From: Planococcus citri
Taxonomy: Eukaryota > Arthropoda > Insecta > Hemiptera > Pseudococcidae
DNA length: 64,000 bases
Direction: 5' to 3'
NCBI RefSeq assembly: GCF_950023065.1
Contig: NC_088681.1
Location: forward strand, 39,776,836-39,840,835
Within the stretch, counting starts at the first letter, position 1, and every line of letters begins with the position of its first letter. This document shows positions 1-13,800 of the stretch, in pieces. Below the pieces are notes generated by a model that had not been told where the DNA came from, did not search any database, and saw only the letters and a program-made list of their open reading frames with translations. The position numbers were made by a program, and so were the translations under genes.

Positions 1-93
1 AAAGAATCACATTAAGGAACGCATCTCTTTCATCAGTATACCAAACAAAGACAACTCCGACATCCGATACAAATTTTCGTTGAAAAAGGATAC

Positions 94-274
94 AAGTTAA
101 GTCTAAATTGAATCCGTCTTTAATATATCTTTTTCTTTTCTGGCTAACCAGCTTTTTAATAGGGTTGGTTACGTTCATATTTGAGATGACTCTAGCCATC
201 GCATTAATTGAATGAGATCTGGGGTGCTTGGCCAATTCAGGCCCTACAACAGCTTCTCTTTCGTTGTGGTCCAT
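94..274 (-). CDS. Pten: PTEN phosphatase, first coding exon (gene continues off the left edge)
   Basis: PTEN dephosphorylates PIP3 and antagonises PI3K/Akt growth signalling. Only the N-terminal exon lies here. Its 60 codons plus one base end in the family's N-terminal signature (KRKRYIKDGFNLDLT), which contains the basic PIP2-binding motif that precedes the phosphatase domain. The exon breaks after the first base of the codon following LDLT, at a GT donor (93-92). Human PTEN intron 1 interrupts the corresponding Tyr27 codon at the same phase, so the intron position looks conserved. The ATG at 272-274 gives an N terminus about 34 residues longer than the human one. Three bases upstream is a good acceptor (pyrimidine-rich, ending CAG at 278-280), so a non-coding 5' exon probably precedes it. 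The donor GTATCC is weak. The identification rests on this short conserved stretch; the catalytic HCxxGxxR loop is outside the window. Confidence 0.85.
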
Positions 275-1260
275 ACACTGCGGGCAAAAGCAAATTATTT
301 TATTGATTATTTATCGATTTTTTCCAACAAAGCAGATTACCTTACGAATTAGGTACGATACAACGGAGGTAACGCATGACTTGGCCCTAAGCAATACTTA
401 AGCGAGCGTTATTCTCGCGGCAACTTAATCGTAAGTAATATTCAATACATGAAATACTCACCACACATAACTTAAACAAATTAAATAAATCTTACAACTA
501 GTAAATTAGAATTATTGTTCAAGAAGTCGGCGTTGTAAGATGTTTTTTCTCTTGAAGAAAATGCCTGTTATACTGAAGTAGTAGACGTCGTATAAGATGA
601 TCATTCTTTTAACTTTTTTCACAATATTATAAAACAAAACTAGACATTTGTGTAAATTATTAATATAAAAACATTTAAAAATTTTAACAAAAAGAAATCG
701 AGATCTATCTTTTCACCATAACCCGAATGAAACTTCATAAAAGAACTACAAAAGCCCCCCGAAGAAGCGCTAATAGAGAGCCTCCGCCATTTGTAAATAC
801 CACACTTATCCAATTCCTTGCACATTTCTCGTTGACCAATTAGAAATCGGAAACGCGTTACGTCATTTCATTTTATAACCAATCACATACTGGAACAGTA
901 ATTTTTCGATTTCCCCAGTCCCCTCCCACTGACAACTGGGATTCCGGATTTCGTAATTATAAATCAGGTAAAAATTTCAATTCTATTGCACGATTAATCA
1001 TTTCTTTCCATGGAATGACATCTCTGATTTGATTGAACATCCCTTCTTTTCACTTCAATCAGTTAATAATTAGAAGAAAAAGGTGAATGAATAATGCTTC
1101 AGTACCGACTAATCTTGAACTAACTAGAATTTCATTTTTCCGTCAATGCATTTTCTATTTCTTTTCCTCCGCTCGGAAACCTTTGACGTCTTTGTTGCAC
1201 TACTGGAGTCAGAAAACTCTTTCAAGTTCTTATAGCATCCTTAATTAAAAACTTCAAAAC
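275..1260. promoter_or_regulatory. Probable PTEN promoter and 5' untranslated region
   Basis: No credible coding sequence lies between the PTEN first coding exon and the PNUTS 3' UTR. Around 830-900 are two CCAAT motifs (832-837 and 879-884) and a CRE-like TTACGTCA (near 858), next to a short GC-richer stretch. This looks like the core promoter from which PTEN is read leftward, with an intron in the 5' UTR ending at the acceptor at 278. A 61-codon open frame at 640-825 (minus) has no recognisable content and may only be 5' UTR. The start site is inferred. Confidence 0.4.
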
Positions 1261-1274
1261 TAGATAATCGGAAA

Positions 1275-1838
1275 ATGTTTTTATTCAACTACTTTGTACA
1301 AAAAAGTGAAAAATGTACAATGAAAAAAAAAACTGCACAGGGTTCTATTTCCTTTCAAGTTTCAACACACTTGGGGAGACCACAGCATAATTATGTACAA
1401 ACAAATCTCATCATTATAGCGCATATAGAAAAAAAAAAATCAAATAAATGTTCGGAATCTTCGTAAAAATCAATAAATAAAAATTCAACACAATGTCATA
1501 AATATCTAAAAAAAAAAAAAAGAAAGAAATCATAATATTACATATTGTACACCTTCGAAATTATTTTTTATAGCTAACGTTAACCCTTTTCATTTAAACC
1601 ATTCTATTCCAACCAAACAATTTATCGATAAACATTTTAAAAACACAAATTTAAAATACGAGAACATAATATCGACATCAACAATATAAGGTACCTACAT
1701 GAATACACATAAAAAAGATAAAAAATTGCGAGAGAAAATTAATAAAGAAAGATTAACAGGTCAAACGTAACTTCGTAAATTGGTAATACGATTTTATAAA
1801 AAAAAAACCAACAAAAAAAGAATACACAAGACGATGAT
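1275..1838 (-). other. PNUTS 3' untranslated region
   Basis: This stretch follows the PNUTS stop codon. It is very AT-rich and holds minus-strand AATAAA-type sites, for example near 1277-1282. No coding potential was seen on either strand. The 3' end is an estimate. Confidence 0.45.
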
Positions 1839-4800
1839 CTACTTCTCTGGATGATAAAATCTGCACCCGCTTGAATTACAATATCCCTTTTTCTGATAAT
1901 ATTTGCAAAGCCTCGAGTTACCACCACTTGCTCTCCAAGTACCGGATCCACGTTTATCGCGATCTAAAAATAGAAGAGGGATTTTATTAACACAGCTGTG
2001 CACATAATTGACATAAAGAACTCGAACTCTTAAATACTTACTGCTACGATCACCGGAGTAATTATTTTTCCAATCTTTCCGATTGTAACGATCATCGTTA
2101 TTCCATTTTTTGGTACTACTACTATCGGAATTATTGGAATAATTATTAGTCGGTGAAAACTGCGCGTTGGTATCCGTAGTATTGCTATTGGTATTATTAT
2201 TGGTAATCGGCGGAGTCATGCCGGGAGGTGGGAACATGTTAGGAGCACCGGGGAACGGGAACACTGGAGCCATCATTCCGAAAGGTGGAGGAGCCATCAT
2301 ACCAGGGCCAACTGGAGGTACCATGTTGGGAGGAGGGACGCCTTCGAACGGAGGCCTCATCCATTGCATCGGTTGACCACTTTGTGCTGATTGTTGTGAC
2401 TGATCAGTGGTTCCAGTCTGAAATTTCGAATAAAATACATTACACTCAAAATTCTTTCAAAAAAAACAATAAAAAATCAAAGGGATCTAAACGGAGATCT
2501 ACTTACCGGCCAAGTACCAGCTGGAGGAACAGGTGCACCAGGGAAAAATGGTTGCGTAAATGGAGGCGCGAAAGTGCCATCGGGAAATGCGAACATAGGC
2601 GGTGGTACAGCTCCGGGTATGAAATTAGGAGGCATGAATTCCGACCCATCGGGAGGAAATTGTTTCGGCTCTGGCCATTTAAACGTTGAGAAATCATTGA
2701 CCGAATCTAACGTACCGCTTATGTCATCTAATGGTATCGAGGGTGGTTGGGTTACCGAATGTATTTCCAGATCTGGTTCAGCAGGAGTATCGGGTATCCT
2801 GTATGGGAAAAAATATCAAAAAACACGATTAAGCATAAGAAATAACACATTGATCACGATAAAATTACTATGTAGTAAAACGAATCCTACTACTTACATC
2901 GATTTACTATAGTATAAAGCAGGAGTGACAGCACGTTCTCGAGCGTATTGAATATTTTTCTCTTGACTATTAGCTCCCTTAACCGTGGACGGAGGAGGGA
3001 GATCAATAGGAACTAGTTTTTTCCACGCGATTTTCTCAGTCATTTTATCATTTTCTCCTGTAATCAAAAAAAAATCGTAAGATACAAGAATTAAAATTAT
3101 GCGCTAAGATTTACACTCTCATCGCTGACAATTTCCCACAACAACGTACCAGCTTTTCGGACCATAAGCATACTTTCTCGTTCAGCAGAACGTTCTTTCA
3201 ACTGCATGGCCCAGAAATCTTTGACGACATTGGCTGCGAAAAAATTACACAAAATTAAATCGACCTGTTCGAAATAATTCGCAGGCGTTGAAACACGTCT
3301 AAGAAACTCACCTCTTTCGGATACATCAACTTCGAAGAATTGTACGGCTTCTAATTCATCGTCCGCTCTCCATTTGACCGATTTCTTAGGCTGATTTCGT
3401 TTACGAAACAAGGATAGGGCGCTTTTCAAGCCTTCTGCGCTTTTTATTACAGGTGGTTTGACCTCTTCGTCTAAACTGATTTCTTTTTCGTCTGGTGATA
3501 ATTTAGTATCTGGTAAACCTATAAACAGAATGAAATTTCGTATTAATAATCTCATCTTTAAATTCAACATCGAATTTACTAGCCTATAATGTAATACTCA
3601 CTTTCTGTCACTGATTCATTTAAACTTTCGTCGACTGAAGATTCCAAAGTATCTTTATAAAACTGTAACATGAAAAACCAAACAGCACGATTAATTACTC
3701 GATTCCGTGAAAATTTACCTAAAATAGTTTGTAATCCTCTGCAACTCACCTTGAACGCAGGCTTCATATCTTTGCCTTCTGGTGTTTTAGGTGACGGAGA
3801 CGAACCGTCATCATTTTTCGTAGCAGGTTTCTTTCGCTTACGCAGCAATTCCTTCTGAGTTTCAACTGCAGCATTCATAGCATTCATAAAATCATCGCTT
3901 TCTTGTAGGAACGCTGTAAATTGACGAGAAAAAAATTAGTACATTGCATTTCCAAGTATGAATATTTCTCATAAAATTTTGTCGTAAAAATACGAAGTCG
4001 AGCTGTCTTATAATTCAATAGAAGGGAGGGGTAAGGGGAAAATTATTATATGCTTAGTATTCATCTTCTGCACGTCGTTCACCTGAAAGAAAAAAATTAC
4101 TCATTGTCAAAACATATTAAAATGCACATGGAAATTTTTCAACACAAATAAATATTAGCCATAAATTCATAATCCTGAAAATTGAAAAAAAATTGAAAGA
4201 TTACAGGAACAAAGTACACAATAAAATTGAAAGAAAAGAAAAAATTCTTAAATACATATTACAGGTATTCTTCGCCTATCAGTACTTGATTACTTATAAC
4301 AAAAGCCCTGACTATGCCGATAACAGTAACACAATAATGAATGCTGGGTGGAGGAGTAGAGGAGGGTAAAACAGAACGTTGCATCATTGAAAAGTGAAAC
4401 AGAAATTCGCAACTATGGAACATTATGCCATGCCATTGACAGATAGCTAGGTGAATGTCTATGAAATCATACTTGTTTTCAAAGAAAAAGAGGTAGAAGG
4501 AGGAGATAAGTCGTGAATTTACGATGAAACATAATTAATAATAAATTTTTACAAGTTTTCAAATATTTCAGCTATGAGGAATTATACCCTACCAACAAGA
4601 TTCAAAAGTAAAGCTCTATTTTGACAACTTTTCACAGAATCCTACAACTTCGAAATACTCCTAGAGACGACCCCTCCCCTCTCTTTCGGAAAATATCTAA
4701 ACGTGAGCATTTTTCTTGAAAATACACTAAAAAAGGGAAAGAAGAAAGGAAATGACAAAAAATTACTAGTTGAACATCAGAACTTCAAAAACAGTAGAAG

Positions 4801-7800
4801 AAATTGAGTGAGAGGCAGAGAAAAAGGGATTATACAAGGCCATTTTCCTATCTACTTCGTGCTTCAGAAATTCAAAAATCCCCCCCCCCCCCCAATCAAA
4901 ACTGATTTGCAGGATATTCTTGATTTTTCTCTCCCTGCCAAACTACTTTCACTGAATCCTTCTTCTTGGAAGATAATCGAATCAAAGAATCGAGTCACAC
5001 ATGGAAGAAAATGATTAAATTTTTTTCCTCTTCTCAAACAGTTGAAATCGAATTTCAAGGCATAAAATAGTAAAAAAGTGAATCATAATTTGAATTTTTG
5101 AACCCCTCTGGAACTTTATTGTGGTTCATTATTGAGCTATCCCAAAAAAAAAATCAAATGCTTACAAAATGTTGAACTCGAGTTGAACGATCTTCCTCCT
5201 TTCCCTTAAAAAATTGGGCATGAGCTCAGTCAGCATAAAACCACTTCCATAGCTCAAAAATGACAAAAATTGGTAATTTTGAAACAGAAACCAAAATTAT
5301 GATACAAGAAAAAATCCGACATATGAAATAAACAATTTTGAAATTTTCAATAAAAATTTCTTGACATAAAAACTATTTCATAACTAAAATGGAAACAAAT
5401 TAATTTCATCTTTGAAAAAGAAAATTCAATAACGAAAAATTAAAAATTACATTTGAGAAATAAACAACAGAAATCCAGAAAAAAAATTGGTAGACGCCAT
5501 AAAATTAATAACCTAACTGGATAATTATCAAAAAATTTCAAATGAAAAAAATTTTCTCCTTAAGAATAAAAACTAGCAATAATTTTCAATAAAAATAAAA
5601 TATGGCCTGATACAAATTAAAAAATGAGCAACATGACGCAAGAAAATTCTGCCTACTTGGCGTAATCCTATTGTCAACAGGACATCGCCGAACAAACAAA
5701 TAAGGAATTGTAACTGGTGCCCTTGAAATGTCCTCGCTGATTAAAAAATATGAAACTCTGTTCGCAACAGTCACACTGTGAACTAAGAATATTCATTTAG
5801 AGACTCAGGGCATTTCAAAATGACGCTTGATATTGCTCTACAATGTATTCTGCAATAAGCTCTAAATTCCGCCGACTCGTCATTGCAGTATCAGCATAAT
5901 CTACGACTGAGTCTTGATGGCGACGACGGTACAATGCAAATCGATATAATTACAACTGTCCTTGAATAAGAAGTAAGAACAGCCACATTTGGAAAAATCG
6001 TTTATTTATTTTCAACGTGTGTTTTTTTTTCAATATGCATATGATAGGTATATAAGTACTATGTGTATTGCATATTGTATCTTTATAAGATATGTACACA
6101 ACAAAATACTTAATCAAGTAAAATAGGTACTTGTAAAAATGGTAAACAGGTACACGTGTATACATACTTTTTCTTTCATTATTGTTAACACAAGAAATGG
6201 CGTAAAAGTGAGTGAGAAAAGAACGAGAGAAGTACACATGAGTCAGCATAGAAAGACCATCGTCAAACAGGATTTGTGGGCAACTCCAACAAAACTGATT
6301 AGATGGTCTCACTATTCAAACTGACGAAATTCTAACTCGAGTACACAAGCGCTTTTTAAAAATGAAAAAAAAAGCAATCGCAAATTAAATCAAGGGAAAC
6401 ACTAAAACTAACCAGCTCAAGCTGCCATTTCGACAGTGATCAAACATTTTTGAAGGGAAAAAAAACAACTAAGCCATTTAAATTATGTTTACTTTTAACA
6501 GCGCTCGTGTATCTCAATAAACCTGACTCGATCACTAATGTAATCAAAATTCGTTCCACGCACATTTAATTCGCGTATCAACGACACCGAAATATCGTAC
6601 GCACTTCTTAAATAAGACATTAAAAAAATAAAAAAGAAAAAAAAATCTACGGACACAACACATTAATTCGACACAACAGATACGTTTTCGTAGATCATAA
6701 AAACAACAGAGAAAAATCAAGAGAACAAAAAAAAAAGAGAAAAAGATTGAAAAATATCATCACTCTTACCTCGAAATGCGAAACATCGAAAATACGTATT
6801 ATCGTAACTACACGAACGTCGTTATTTATGACTATGGTCTCTCGATTTCGATTCTTTCGTAGTCGTCACAAAACGCGAACACGATTCTACATTCGACTTC
6901 TTTTTTTTCCTCCTAAGAGCACTTTTCGAATTTCGACGACGATTTTTACTCTTCGTACGTAGTGAGAGCACAGCGCGAGATGACGATATCGAGAAATTTC
7001 TAAGCGATTATGACGACGACGACGAAGAATCTAATCGGAGCTTTTGGTCTTTCACGTCAGCTTCCTGGCATCATGGTCGTCTTCCGGGCGCAGACCATCG
7101 AAAAACGATGAGATCCGATTCTTTTAGAAGCTGAAAATATGGTAGTTAGAAAACACGACGGATGTGTCGGCCGTCGTTAAGTAGTACAAAAAAAAATTAT
7201 TCGATTATTCAAACTACATCTATTCTAAGCTGAAAATTTCAAGAGTCATTTTCTACAGCAAGATTTCAAATTTTGCAACAATGAAGTGGCATTTGTGGTC
7301 GTTCAGGAAAATTATCGGCCGAGAACTTCAGTCAGGCAAAACAGACGGACAGACGGAGTGTATGAGCCACCCCCCCCCCCTTCATCAGTAAATCGAATAG
7401 CAGGATTTGTGGCATGCAACGAATATCCAGATTTGCACCATAGAATAACAAGCAATCGAATATCTAAATACGACTTCCATAAAGTGGTTGAATTTTCTCA
7501 CCCCCATTTCACTAAACTGTGAAGTAAAAAGTAATACAAGTAGTTGTCAAAATTTTCAATCACCTTAAAAAATCCACTCCCTTCCCTATCTCTTCCTGTA
7601 CATCAAAATGAAAAATCAAATCAAATTCATAATATTTCAGAACAACACTGCAATCGTAATAGGTTAATTGCCAGGTGAACCCAAAGTAAACTTACTCTTG
7701 AAGAGGAGGGGGTGGCCGGCCTGAAATCATCAGATCTTCAATTACGACCATCAATATCTAAGACTCCGTATCCGAGTGTCTCAACAGTAGTAGGGAGGGG

Positions 7801-10800
7801 CAGGGGCAGGAATGTTCCGAAAACTGGTGACTTTTCCACTCGTTTTCAAATATGTGCCAAACAAAATTTCAATTCTCGCAGGCCAAATACAAGAATTTCT
7901 CACTCTCATCTTCTTAAGCTCTACCTGCTCACTCTTGACCCTCATATAAGTCTTGTGACATGTAAAAAATAAATATTTCATTTCGTAAAAAAATAAATAA
8001 AAAAAGTACTAATATGAGTCTATGAGAACGTTATCAAAGAAGAATTTGCCAAAAGGGCTGAAAAATTATAAAATCTCATCTTAAAACACCAAGCAAACGA
8101 AGAGAAGCTTTTTGTCGAAAGCCAAGGCGAGGAGGTATTTTGAATGATTCACTTTCATCTCCAAGGAAGCAAACAGATTTTATACATAGAGAGAGAGAGT
8201 TAATCTATCCGCCGATCAAAAGAACTAATGTAAGTGAAGGGTACAGGGAAAAAACAGATAAGTCACTTTTTGAGACTTTCATGTTACTGACTGCACTTCA
8301 AAGTATCGGAATGCTTCAACTTGAAAGTAATGACCAGAAATATATAACACAATATCCCACAAACACAACTCGAGGCATAAGTAACAGAAAAAAAAGTCAG
8401 GGGTACCTAAGTTACGAGTTGAAAAGTCGCTCTTTTCGTAAAAAAAAATCAAGCAAAAAATCGAGAAATCAGTATGTGGTATTTTGCAATTTTCAACTTG
8501 AATTTGATGGAAATCGATCATCAAGATGAAGATGACATAGTAAAAAATTTTCGCATTCTAAATTATTTTCTTCCTTTTGCCTCAGATTTAGTCTCAGCTC
8601 ATTTTTCTCGCCTCTTCTATTTTTTAAAGTTCATTATTACTACAATATCATTTTGAAAATTTTCAATTTATCTGGTTATTTCCCTGTACTCTTCAATAAC
8701 AAAACAGAGTGAAATTTTAAAAATAAAAAAGTCTTTTTCGACATGACATTTTGCCTGGAACAAAAAATATCAAAAAACCCTAATTTAAAAAAAAAACCTA
8801 TCAGTGAACCGTTTGCAAATTCTAGTCGCGAGACTTCGACAGATCAAAGAAAATAAAAAACAGGAACAGGGATGGGAGGCCACCAAAATGTTCAAGAAAT
8901 GGAGTTCTACTTTTTTCTCAAATCATTTTTATGGGAAATGAAAATGAAAAAATTCACAAGGTCCTACGGGGAAGGGGGAGTGTGTCACGCGAACAAACAC
9001 AGAAACGAACGGAATTCTTTTTTTGCAGCTAAGCATATTCAACTACAAGTAAGAAAAATAAAAATGTCAAGAAGGCGGAAGGCGAGGGGTGATCAGAAGG
9101 CAGAAGAACTGAAAAAGATAACTCATTTGTTGAATAATCCGTCTGAGGGCCATATCACAGGACGTTGCTTATGCTTGAAATTTTACTTAAGACTTCGAGT
9201 GGTCCGTTCATAAACTTCACATAAAATTTAATATGTAAACAAATCACAAATTCGCCAACAGAATTAAATTTTTCACACAAATTGACAAAAATGGCAAGTG
9301 GCCGCATATTATTGCTCGTTTGTGAAGTGGCCCTACGATGTCTCAAGCAAAATTGTAAGCATAAGTAACGTCCTGTGATATGACCCTGATGATTATTCAA
9401 GACTCCGAATCGGACAAGTCCATCGAGATACCAGGAGTAATTCTGGAACGATTTTCAAAAATAAAAAACATCAGACGCCTTTTGATTTTGGCAGCTTTCC
9501 ATTTTTTTAAAGATGCAATTAATTTTTCATTTACAGCAACTATGTACTGCTAAAACTTCATTCCCGCCATTCTCATAAAATTTTTCAAAAACTAAACGTA
9601 TTCAAAATTTGTTTGAGGCTATGAATGGTTCAAAATAACTTTCTCTCTATCTCAGCGGACAGAAAGGTATCCACTCAGTTGATATTCATCCATTATTTCT
9701 GCCGACCATAAATTTTCAAACTACATGCTGCAGAAAAAGTACAAATGGAAAATTTCAAAAAAAAAAAAAAAAAAAAAAAAATTACTAAAAGTGAAAGTGT
9801 GGAACATTTTGCTCAATTTTTGAAGAAAAAAATATGCATTTCTTCTGATGATAAGTACTAATGATGACAAATAATAACAAAAACGCTTATTTTGATTTCA
9901 GAAAATCAGAAGGGAAAAAAGGTCAAAAATGTGTTCTATTTTGTCACCCAAAATAATGTTTTGAAGGATGGGGGGGGCAGGTTTGAGAAAAATCATAAAC
10001 GCCTTTCAAAAAAAAAACACAAGTCCGACTCGCACTGCATTTTACCGGTCGCCCCAAATGAAACAATTCAGTCACTGAATCATGTAGCTAAAAAAAAAAA
10101 GTATATGGGCCAAGATATTTGCACAAGAAACGTACAACTTGCCAACAAAGAGAATGAAAACTAGGTTGATCAATATGATCAGAAAAAAGTTTCAGAACGA
10201 AACGAAAATTTATAAGACATAATGACACGGAAGCTTCAAATCGCCTAAAAAATGCAAGTAAATTCGTCTTAATTGGTCAAGACAACTGAAAGGGAAACCG
10301 ACAGTACAAGAGTACAGTCTGGACCTATGAATCAATGGTCGATCAGCTCAAATACTGAAAATTCATGTTGACCTTGAAAATATTGCGGAACAAACGTCTT
10401 CGACGTCGCATGCAAACGGATCACTGCCCTAAATAAATCGAGTCGTCACGACGCAACGCTCGCTGGAAACATCACATCGCGCTCCAGAATTAGCCTAGAA
10501 AATTATGCTAAAAATTTAGGCTTCTCAATGGCCAAATTGTTTCTCAAGGCGTAGCCTGATCGCCATTGTGGTCAACGTATTCGGCCTTATTGCTCTTTTT
10601 AGAGACGTTATGCCATGTATGCGTCTCGTATCGCTAGCATGCGAGGCGGTTTGTTAATGTGTTTACGTATCTAGTACAAAGTACAAGCTTATTGCCACTT
10701 CTAGGTAATCGATTAATGGTGCAGTTTCTCAACGGAACAGGGCATGTTTGCTTTTTTTCACGTTTCATAAGAGGAAGGGGACGTTTATTCAACGCTTTTT

Positions 10801-13800
10801 TGTCTTAATTTTCATATTAGCGTTCTATATGGTCACGTCGTATACGCCATGTTTTCGATGACATTTCATCGATGAACGACTTCGGCACATTTGTTGATTT
10901 TTTTTAAAAAAAGAGGATAAGCCGTTAAGGTAAACCTGTACATGAAGGATACGATGATAGAAAAATTATCGTCGGATATTGCGCAGTCTATCCACCATCC
11001 ATGGATTCGGGCACGTTGGACGGATCCATCAACATACCTGAAACTCAATAGCTTCTAAAAAAAAATTAATCAAAAAAATATCATCCGTTTCATGCAATTT
11101 TCGACTAACCAACGTCAATCGCCTAGAAATAAAAACAATATTAATAAAGAGGGCCAAGGGACATGGAAAGACAGTTCGACTTCGTTTTACTCTACCAAAA
11201 AAAAAAAAAAAAAAAACTATTTATATAAGAAATATCGTCAAAGAAATCGATAGCACGATTCCCAATGACAATATTCATTACCAAAATCAACAACTTACGT
11301 TTTTTGTTTTTATTTTGTATCGGTGATTTGTCCTCCAGCGTGATATCAGGCGATTTCATCTTCTTCTCGACTGGCTCGATATCGATATCTTTGGTGGGCG
11401 ATCTTTTCACTGGATTTTTCTCGTTACTGGTCGGACTCGTGGCTGCTGGCGCTATTGTATCAATAACCGGAGTCGAAATTGCAGCTGTCGTTATCAAAGC
11501 TGCCGTAGAACTTGATAAACTGCTCGAAGTACTAGTGGATTGTTTCCGCGACGGTGGCTTGGGCATTTCTTGTTCTAAACCGGTTAATCTGAACTTAGAG
11601 TTGTACGCTTTGACGGTTTTGGGCTTCGATTCACCGGCAGCGAATCTCTTCTCGACAGACATGGAAACCGGTTTCTTCGGCGGTACGGGTAACGTAGCTT
11701 TTTTAGCCTCTTTTTTGGCTGCTTCCCTTTCGCGTTCTTCTTTCAGTCGTTGAATAGTTTGCTTCATAGCTTCGTCCTTCTCTTTTTTAGGACCTTTCTT
11801 ATCGTCAGTAGACTTGGCAGCAGTCGATGATTTATCATTTTTGGCTTCGTGTTCTTTGCGTTTGGCATCATCGGAATGAGCGTCGTTGGTTTTAGACGAC
11901 GCTGATGTCGATTCGTGGTTCTCTTTAGAAGATAATTTCGGTATACGGCCTAGTTTATCGAGCGGTTTAGGAATTAGCTTGGATAAATCGCCTTTCGCTT
12001 TTTCGTCTAGTTTTTCTTTATTCAGCTTATCTAATTTATCGCGTTTCTCTTTACTCGACGACAACTTTAATTCTTTCTTTTCACGTTCGTGTTTCAATCT
12101 AGAGAATTTCTCGCGTTCTTTTTCCTCACGCAGTCTACGTTTCTCCTTGATTTTCTCATCGATCGCTTTCTCAATCGCAGAGGCACCGGAATCGGAGATT
12201 TTACGAGGTTTTTTATTAGACAGCTCTTCGTCTCGTTTCTTCTCGATTTTCAACTTAATAGGGGCTTTTTTCTGATCTTTAGACGGAGCATCGTTTACCA
12301 ATTTGCTCTTCAGCTTAGTCGTGGGTTTTTCGACGCCGACCGTCGTGTTCGATTTACGAGACTGTTTCTCTTTTTTGACCGCCAGTTTGGCAGTTTTCGC
12401 TGCTTTCTTTTTGGCCGACATGGCCGGAGATTGCTTTTTATACGGTACGAAATCATCTTGGTCGTCGCTATCGTCTACAGAATCGCTACTTGGACTAGTA
12501 CTCTTAACGTAATTCGTATCACCGTGTTCTTCCTCCTCCTCCTGGGAGTCATTCGAAGAAACTCGACTATCATGAGCATCGGATTCGTCTACATCGACCA
12601 CCTCAGGTGGCTGAACCGCAGCGGTGACAGGTTGCTCGGCATTCGTCGCGCTATCTGGCTCGGATACGTTGCTGGTCTGTTGCTGATTAACCGCCGGGGC
12701 ACCTTTCACGATAGCTAACCAATGTTTTACGATATCCGAAGCTAGCTCTTTCACTTCTATAATGGAGAAAAAACATTAAATAGCAAAAAGCTCGTAAAAA
12801 TGGACAAAAAAAAGTCTCAAAAATTCCCCCCTGTTTTGAAAACACAAGTCATACATTTCAAATGCTACTAAACTAAATACAATGAGAATGATAAAAACAC
12901 TTACTCGGCTCGATCGAATTATCCTTCGACAAATATTTAATCTGTCTGGGCATTGGGTTTGATTTCAGTCTTTCGATATCGACAGGACACATTATGATTA
13001 CTTCTAATAATTCAACCAAAAATGGATAATTTTTCGCCTCGATTGCTTGTACCAGCCAATTGTATATGAGATTCCATCCATTAGCTCCCATAAACCTGTA
13101 CAGAACATCGTAATGTTTGCATAAATAATAGATTCAGCAGCAGAAAATCGGTAAAATGAAAGGAGATATGTACTTACATGGATAATAACTGAACATCAGA
13201 AGCTTTTAAAATCAACAGGTAAACACATTTGCTGACTAATTTCTTGGAAAATTTTTCCATCAACCTGTAAATCAATGAAAAATACAGAAATGTTTATAAA
13301 TGGAATAAGCACACCATAAAACATCAAGATTTTTAGTTTAAATGTTGCATGACCTTCAAAATAGAACGTCATTATGTAACAGACATCAAAATTGGAGGGG
13401 GAGGCGGAATGAAAAAAATACGAAAAAGCGTTACGACGAAGTTTTCTATTTTAATCACCGCTACAGTATCACGTAATTCTATTTTGTGGGAAGAAAGGGC
13501 CGAGGGGGGGGGGGCTAAAAAATCATATTCTCTAGCAGAGTTCATTCACCCACTCAGAATGAATGAAGAAAATATCAAAAAATAATGTTAAAGTTAACGA
13601 ACGTCTTTCAATACGAAATATTACCATAATCTTATCCACTAATGAACCTCTAGATAAAACAAAGCATTACGAACGCAGATAAAATGTTTGATGTTAAGTA
13701 CATACCTACTCACAGAGATTTTATGAAAAGCTATGCATAATCATCTCAGTTAAATCATGTACAAAAGCGAGTAGATAGTAGTCTATTTATGACATAAATA

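Larger units (their letters stand above)
3914..11298 (-). other. Large PNUTS intron (7.4 kb)
   Basis: This intron joins the lysine-rich exon to the exon starting CG-TTC-CTA, and the split codon restores frame across it. Contents: AT-rich sequence, several homopolymers (poly-C near 4880 and 7370, poly-A near 9759-9780, poly-G near 9969), an inverted-repeat element at 9130-9400, and a CpG-richer block at 6770-7140 that looks like an internal promoter and exon. A second, less AT-rich block at 10430-10830 has no feature I can name. I found no other coding gene in it. Confidence 0.8.

Noticed and set aside
2167..2912. Plus-strand Gly/Pro-rich frames
   Set aside because: They mirror the Pro/Gly/Met-rich C-terminal exons of PNUTS and have no splice or motif support of their own.
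4060..4084. Acceptor-like CTTTCAG on minus inside the PNUTS intron
   Set aside because: No open exon in a compatible phase follows.
4878..4893. Poly-C and nearby poly-G runs as G-quadruplex or regulatory elements
   Set aside because: Isolated homopolymers without the four-tract pattern.
6747..6962. Plus-strand 71-codon Arg/Thr/Phe-rich frame
   Set aside because: The composition follows from CGA/TTC-rich sequence; the block is better explained as a minus-strand non-coding first exon.
10866..11048. Minus frame with HGWWIDCAISDDN stretch bracketed by CAG and GTTTAC
   Set aside because: The candidate exon has no phase that fits PNUTS, and the gene closes exactly without it.
11265..12718. Several open plus-strand frames of 69-209 codons opposite the big PNUTS exon
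   Set aside because: They are antisense shadows of a lysine/serine-rich coding exon whose minus-strand frame is confirmed by domain content and splice phase.
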